Assembly: GCA_025677815.1 (NCBI GenBank)
Contig: JAIXMP010000004.1
Coordinates: 1,612,001-1,676,000, forward strand
Reading direction: 5' to 3'
Origin: Phascolomyces articulosus
Lineage: Eukaryota; Mucoromycota; Mucoromycetes; Mucorales; Lichtheimiaceae
Length of the DNA: 64,000 nt
Part shown: in pieces, positions 58,767 through 64,000 of the stretch
Numbering within the stretch: the first letter of the stretch is position 1
Layout of the letters: each line of letters opens with the position of its first letter
The notes under the pieces: model-generated
Database searches by the model: none
What the model saw: the letters and a program-made list of their open reading frames with translations, nothing else
What the model was told of the DNA's origin: nothing
Program-made: the position numbers and the translations under genes

Positions 58767-61273
58767 GGATTGACTAAACCTTTGTATTATATATTGGTTA
58801 TTCGAATTGAATGAGAAAGAAAGGAAAAAAGGACGTTTGAAGAAAAAGAAGGAAAAGAAAGTAATTTATCCCACACACACAACACATTCATATACACACA
58901 CACACTTAAAGAACTCACACTCACATTCGGAGTTAAGCGCTCGGATTGGAGACCGGTAAGTTTTTTTTTTTTTTTTTACCTTCCTTTTTATATTTTGACA
59001 ACAACGTGTTTCAAAAGATCTCTTAGAAGAGAACCCTTAATAAGAAATTTGTGAATGCAAATAACGATAAGACCTTGCTAGAGATGGAAAATTGCTGATT
59101 TAATAATGATTAATTGCTTAATAACAATAATCACTTTCTAGTTTGTTCTTATTCATAAACAATAAACTCTTCACTTTGCCATAATGAAATCCCCAACAAC
59201 GACAAAGCTGCGAGATCGGATTCATTTACTTTATTTGAAACAATCCATTGACACCATCAAGATGTATCCAAATGAAGTTATTTTTTTTTTCATTTCCCCA
59301 GCCATGATACCAATATGATGTATCCCCACACATAAACATCAAGGTACCCCACACACAATATACAGTACTACTCTACAATACAATGATCGACATATGTTTT
59401 TGCTCACGTAACATGATGGCTTATTATTTTATACTATCGGACTTGTGGTTTGTATAAGATATTTATATAATAATAGAATTGAAAAAAGAATATCTTGACG
59501 CGGCTAAATTATATTACCGCTTGTAAAGAGCAGAAAACTTTAAATGAGTAACGTGAACTATTTCAGTTAGTATATATAAAAGTGGTAATAGGTAAGTGAT
59601 TAAATTACATATTTTTACATTGTCCTTGAAGGAAAACAAAAAAGAATAGATAATGAATAATCATAAAATAGGGTGGGAAACTTGCTGCGTTTCATTCCTA
59701 TATATATTATGATGATGGTATTATGCGGGATGACCCATAATAATAGTTTTAGATTGTGGCAAATACAACTATAAATAATACGCCACAACAACGAAAACAA
59801 CATAAACACATTACCCATGTGGTTTGCTAACAGATGGTACTACTTGAAACTTTTTTCTTCTTTATATCCATCAATTTTTGAAAAATGGTAATAATTTGTC
59901 ATATTCTTTTATTTAACCAACATTACGCAAAATTAATGATCGTTTTCTAATTAATATATATAGCATTTGTTTTTTTCAATATATAGTACTTGTACATAGA
60001 TGAGTTGAAGGATCTATGTTAATAATTGTAAATTGATTCAATAAATAGAAGAAGGTTGAAGAGCCTACTTTATATTTATTGGTATGTTCAATCCATTCTA
60101 TATTAATGCCATGATTATACTTTTTTTAATACAGTTGTCGTCGTTTGTTACACGTATTATTATATTATAAGCATTTATCAGCATGAATAAATACTAAAAC
60201 TATTCCAGAAATGAACAATACCTTATTCTTCTTTTTTTAAAAAAAATCCTTGAATTATTTGAATAGAATAGAAGAATACCACGTATATAATTAAAATTGA
60301 TAATCTCTAAAATAAAAGTCTCATAGAATAATTTTCCATTCATTTATATACTCGTACTAATCTATAAAACAATTATTATTATAAAACGATGGTAGTAATG
60401 GTTCTTGATCTAGCTTCCTCAACAAAAAAAAAAGCTTAACAAATCGATCGTAAATAGGAAAGAGTGAAAGAAATATAAAGTTTGGATTTCCTGAGGTTCT
60501 GATCCATTGGTAGTGACAATTTTGATATCATTGTTTTTTTTAAAAAAAATGGTCCATACATTCTTGATGTAAAAAATATTGTATCACCAAGAAAGGTAAG
60601 AATCATCGTCCATCTCGTGGCATTTTCCGCATGTACACTATATTTTTTAAATTTTATAATAAATTGTGGGAAATCCCTGTTGCTTGTGTCCCCATGGATA
60701 GTGTGGTTAGATGCGATTCATGGAGTTATTTGGGTTATTAAAAATCACACTATTGCCAATGAATTTTTGATTGGTGGGATTCAAAGTGATTCTTGGGATG
60801 ATTTATTACAAGCGATATGACACAATGATATTCTTCTAAATGATGGTCCCCCTTGCGCAAAATAAGAATTATGATTGTCCAATCTATCATTGGACACAGT
60901 AATTATTAGTTATTTTTATTACTGAGTACAACGTCATCAACTATGGCGTATAATTACTGTTACTGTTGCTGTTTGAGATATATATTGTGAGTCTGTGAAA
61001 AGATAAAGAACGTGAGATTTCATTGTCGTTTTAATATCGCTAATATTTACGCACTATGTATGAAAAGATACAGAAAATTGATGAAAGAATTGATATCTGG
61101 TATATAGCCAAATTTTAATTTATGCACAAGTACATTCCTGCTTGGAGTTTCTTAACAATATTTATAATAAGGAGACAAGTGATGATGTAATAAATAAACG
61201 ATATTTAATATCTGTTTCCATATTATGATTAAATGAACTCCTGACAGGAGAGAAAAATATTTTATCCAAATAG
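58767..61273. other. Intergenic region, no gene supported
   Basis: CA-rich and (AAT)n simple repeats lie at 58870-58910 and 58665-58692. Minus frame 59615-59818 and plus frame 60617-60820 show no domain. T/A palindromes occur at 60232-60246 and 60534-60549. The remainder is AT-rich. Confidence 0.5.
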
Positions 61274-61281
61274 TATATAAA
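61274..61281 (+). promoter_or_regulatory. TATA box of the small secreted protein gene
   Basis: TATATAAA lies 61-68 bases before the ATG at 61342, allowing a start site about 30 bases downstream and a leader of about 35 bases. Confidence 0.5.
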
Positions 61282-61341
61282 CCATTCATTTGTTCATTTC
61301 TACTCTACTGAAACTAATTTTCTATCTGCGTCTATTATATT

Positions 61342-61647
61342 ATGCACTACAATATCAAGCCTATTTCTCTACTTTTTGGATTATTGGTTCTTGCTACTAT
61401 TGCTTCATTCGCCGAATCTATTCCTGAACATCAAGGAAAAACCAATGTCAACGAACGACGACGTTCATTATTCAACAAAGCATCATCAGCAGTGACAGTA
61501 GAGAAAAGAGAACTACCTGCTCGTAATTGTACATTATGTCATTCTGGAGACAAGGCTTGCTTTGAAAGATGCAGAGAATTACTAGACAGAGTGGACGGGT
61601 TTTTTGGTATAAAAAGTAACGGTCCTACTTCATCGCATAGAGGATAA
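61342..61647 (+). CDS. Small secreted cysteine-containing protein with Kex2-type site
   Basis: A single-exon gene of 101 residues. The N-terminus is a signal peptide (about residues 1-24: short polar start, hydrophobic LLFGLLVLATIASFA, then small residues before ES). A polar propeptide-like part follows with ERRR and a dibasic EKR at about residue 55, a typical Kex2 cleavage site. The remaining 46 or so residues start ELPARNC and contain four cysteines in CTLCHSGDKACFERC, a C-x2-C-x6-C-x3-C spacing that could form two disulfides. The C-terminus is Gly/Ser-rich. It is likely secreted and processed. Family and role are unknown; such proteins include pheromone-like, defensive and host- or wall-interacting peptides. 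TATA box and short leader support expression. Confidence 0.65.
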   Translation: MHYNIKPISLLFGLLVLATIASFAESIPEHQGKTNVNERRRSLFNKASSAVTVEKRELPARNCTLCHSGDKACFERCRELLDRVDGFFGIKSNGPTSSHRG

Positions 61648-62439
61648 AATGCATTTTTTTATTGTTTTATTTCAATATGATTTTCTTGCTTCCCCATATA
61701 TATAAATAAAAATGGTTTTTCTATTATTATATGTTAATAGAGTAGCATCTCTTCATGTATAGTAACACTACTGCATGATGAATAAGAATAATATAGCAAC
61801 ACTTTGTTTTCTCATGGAATAAATTGATACCAGGCTGGGCACATCAGCATACCTATGTTTCATCTAATATTACCATTACCAAATATAAATACTTCTACAT
61901 AGCAATATTCTTACTCCAATTCTTTTTTTCTAGTCGGGTCTTTTCACCTTTACAAATAAAATATATGGAATGTTTTCATTCTAGATTTAACTTTTGAGTA
62001 ATACGTAGAATATTCAATGTGTGGGGGAGTAATAAACAGGAAGAAATAAATTGTTTATTAAAATAATAACAAAAAAAACATGTAATGGATAATAATACAG
62101 GCCAGAAATGAAATTGCTTGACCAATCTATCTTGAGTTGGTTATGGGTGTATACGTTAAAGCTTTAATGAATCGCAATATGGAATCTGAGCTTTTTCGTC
62201 GCTGTAAAGAGGTCTTGATTACTTTTCTTGATTCAAGTATATACTGATTTTTATATCTCAACATTTATTATTATCACTACTCTTGTCGTTTCTTTGGGGA
62301 GATGTAAATGCTGTAATATTACACTTTAGAAAAAAAATATTCAGAATATATTCAAATGTTGTTTTTTATGTGCAAAATACCCTAAATTTGAATATTTTTT
62401 TTCTGAAGTGTGAGTATACATTTTCTGTGTCTTTTTAAA
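61648..62439. other. Intergenic, AT-rich, no gene seen
   Basis: 3' flank of the small secreted protein gene. No recognisable frame or repeat. Confidence 0.5.
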
Positions 62440-63560
62440 ATTGAGCACAAGATGAAAACCTGATATTCCATTATTTGCAATAAAAAGAGAGTTGCAATCT
62501 CCAATATGGCGATCATTGTGTTGATGGATCCTCTGCATCAGACTCCTCGTTAAATTCATCATCAGGAGGTCGAATTGGTGAACTCATAAGTCCACTCTCC
62601 GTCACTATTGTTGCGTGCTGGCGTTCACTCGTTTTTTTTTGATGGTTGGTTCAACTGAAGCTGATAAAGATATTAGCTTTTGGTTCTTTCGAACCTTCTT
62701 CTAATTTCTTTTGTGGCGAGTCTCATCTATTTCGTCCAGGGCATCAATAACATCTGTCAATAAAGTCTTTTCATTTTGTTACTAAATTATACATGAAAGT
62801 GATGACGGATCGAAAATTAGAGTATATATAATGGAATGGTAAAAAAAAAAAAAAACACCAAAACCAGGTTCAGCCTTTTGATACCGTCGGTGTAAAAGTT
62901 GTACTTACTACTAACTTCTACGAGCCCTCTATAAAAGTATTCATATGATCAACCTTTTGTAGAAATCTTTAGCTGAAGGGATCTTTAGTTCTTTATTCAT
63001 AATGTATACACCAGGTTCGGAGCTACTCAGCGACCAGATTCTGATGGCGTCTCTTAATATTTAACAAGTTAATACTGTTATAGAAAGAATATATATGACA
63101 CGTTGTATAAATATAGGTATATGCGTATATAGAGCATTTTAGATTATACACACCATGAGCATGAATGAAAATAAATTTTATCTTTTTGAGCTCGTCGTAT
63201 GTTTCATACTGAAAATTTTGTGCTGTATTTTTGATCATGGCTACAAGGGCGAACATTGCTTTGTGATGGTCGAAACTGATTTTTGCCCGCCCCGCCTTAT
63301 TGTACGCAATGGAAGTTTCAAGCAGGCATATCTCTGCTTTATCAAGGTTTGATACACGGAGATTCTGTCTGTGTTATAGGGTGCTTTTCTGTGGCCACTC
63401 CAATGTTGGTCATGGCTTGTAGTGAAGCTTCTCCTGGTACGAGCGTGAAGGCTAAACCTTTTGCCAAACAAATGTAACGGGAACAGGCTTCATCATTGAG
63501 TACAACACCGCCACGTTCCACGAAGACTCTGAATCATCAACATCAGTAACACTTGTATAT
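62440..63560 (-). pseudogene. Decayed remnant of an unidentified multicopy gene
   Basis: On the minus strand several frames carry protein-like text: about 63510-63370 (VVLNDEACSRYICLAKGL in one frame, GVATEKHPITQTESP further on), 63300-63130 (AGRAKISFDHHKAMFALVAM, then KNTAQNFQYETYDELKKIKF and IFIHAHG), and near 62575 (SPIRPPDDEFNEESDAEDPST). The parts read in 63-to-62.5 kb order with stops and frame changes. They recall a repeated mucoralean family of unknown function, which I cannot name. Inactive as it stands. Confidence 0.3.
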
Positions 63561-64000
63561 ACTTCTTTAGCGCTGCATCAATTCGGTATTAACCCTGTAA
63601 TGTATAATGCATGTTAATAATTGAATGATTTTCAAGCTAGATGATCGTTCATATCCTTTACTCAATGATCTATATTACACTACCTAGTATTACAGCTGCC
63701 AATCCAACAATAAAGAATAGTGTATTAGTACAGGAATATTTGTATAGAACAAGGACGGGGGATAATAAGGTTTTGTGTATACTTACTTCTTCCTCTTGCT
63801 CAATTCGTGCTTTATTATTCGCTTCGTCTATAGTACTGGTACTACCACTGCTGGCACGTTTTGAACTATATATTATAATATATATAAGAGCTAAATTATG
63901 GATACTTTCACCGGCGAGTGCTTGGCACTATTAATCAATATGAATCACCTTGTTTTATATGTTTTGACAATGTTTTTCTGGTCACTTCTGGAAAATACGG
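63561..64000. other. Window end, no gene supported
   Basis: The plus frame 63641-63934 has no recognised domain. The last bases may lie in the neighbour of a gene outside the window. Confidence 0.4.

Noticed and set aside
60617..60820. 67-residue plus-strand frame
   Set aside because: No domain and no neighbours in phase; chance frame cannot be excluded.

Overview
The window looks like nuclear DNA of an early-diverging filamentous fungus, most likely Mucoromycota/Mucorales. It is AT-rich. Its genes are cut by many short GT-AG introns, often 50-120 bases long, and by very small exons. Intergenic DNA is full of decayed mobile elements and broken F-box genes. This placement rests on gene architecture and the families present, not on a marker gene.

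Layout. 183-3403(+): a SPATA20/YyaL-type thioredoxin-fold protein whose 5' end lies outside the window. 4651-7214(+): an APC-family amino acid permease. 7724-8481(+): an internally deleted Fanzor/TnpB-like remnant. 9320-12656(+): an FHA-domain protein kinase that lacks the exon for its HRD catalytic loop. 13831-15487(+): allantoinase. 15848-17304(-): a SWAP-type splicing regulator, convergent with allantoinase. 18999-21727(+): a second APC permease with a GC-AG intron.

From 22 to 30 kb is a graveyard of mobile DNA. It holds a frameshifted Fanzor2/TnpB-like gene (-), a MITE, a LINE 3' fragment, a relic of a gene family that seems multicopy in mucoralean fungi, a 687-bp element with perfect inverted ends, and a GC-richer island with consecutive hairpins. 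30958-32220(+) is an intact exostosin-like glycosyltransferase.

34879-37223(+) is a broken F-box/LRR gene. 38207-45308(-) is the largest gene, a ZNFX1-like SF1 helicase of 2137 residues with NFX1 zinc fingers and a C-terminal RZ finger, probably an RNA-silencing factor. 47448-47612 is a pogo-like MITE. 47631-48517(-) is a SENP8/Ulp1-type protease, 5' incomplete, beside an F-box relic. 50682-51683(+) is Mediator subunit MED21. 51959-54534(+) is an AVT1-like vacuolar amino acid transporter. 57871-58766(-) is a small unknown protein. 61342-61647(+) is a small secreted Cys-containing protein with a Kex2-type site. The last 2 kb hold only decayed frames.

The intact genes are a mixture of housekeeping and transport functions and do not form one cluster. 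The loosest theme is nitrogen metabolism: two amino-acid/GABA-type permeases flank allantoinase, and a vacuolar amino acid transporter lies further on. The spliced models of the main complete genes were checked for codon phase across every junction and sum to whole codons. All protein identities come from motif recognition without database searches.
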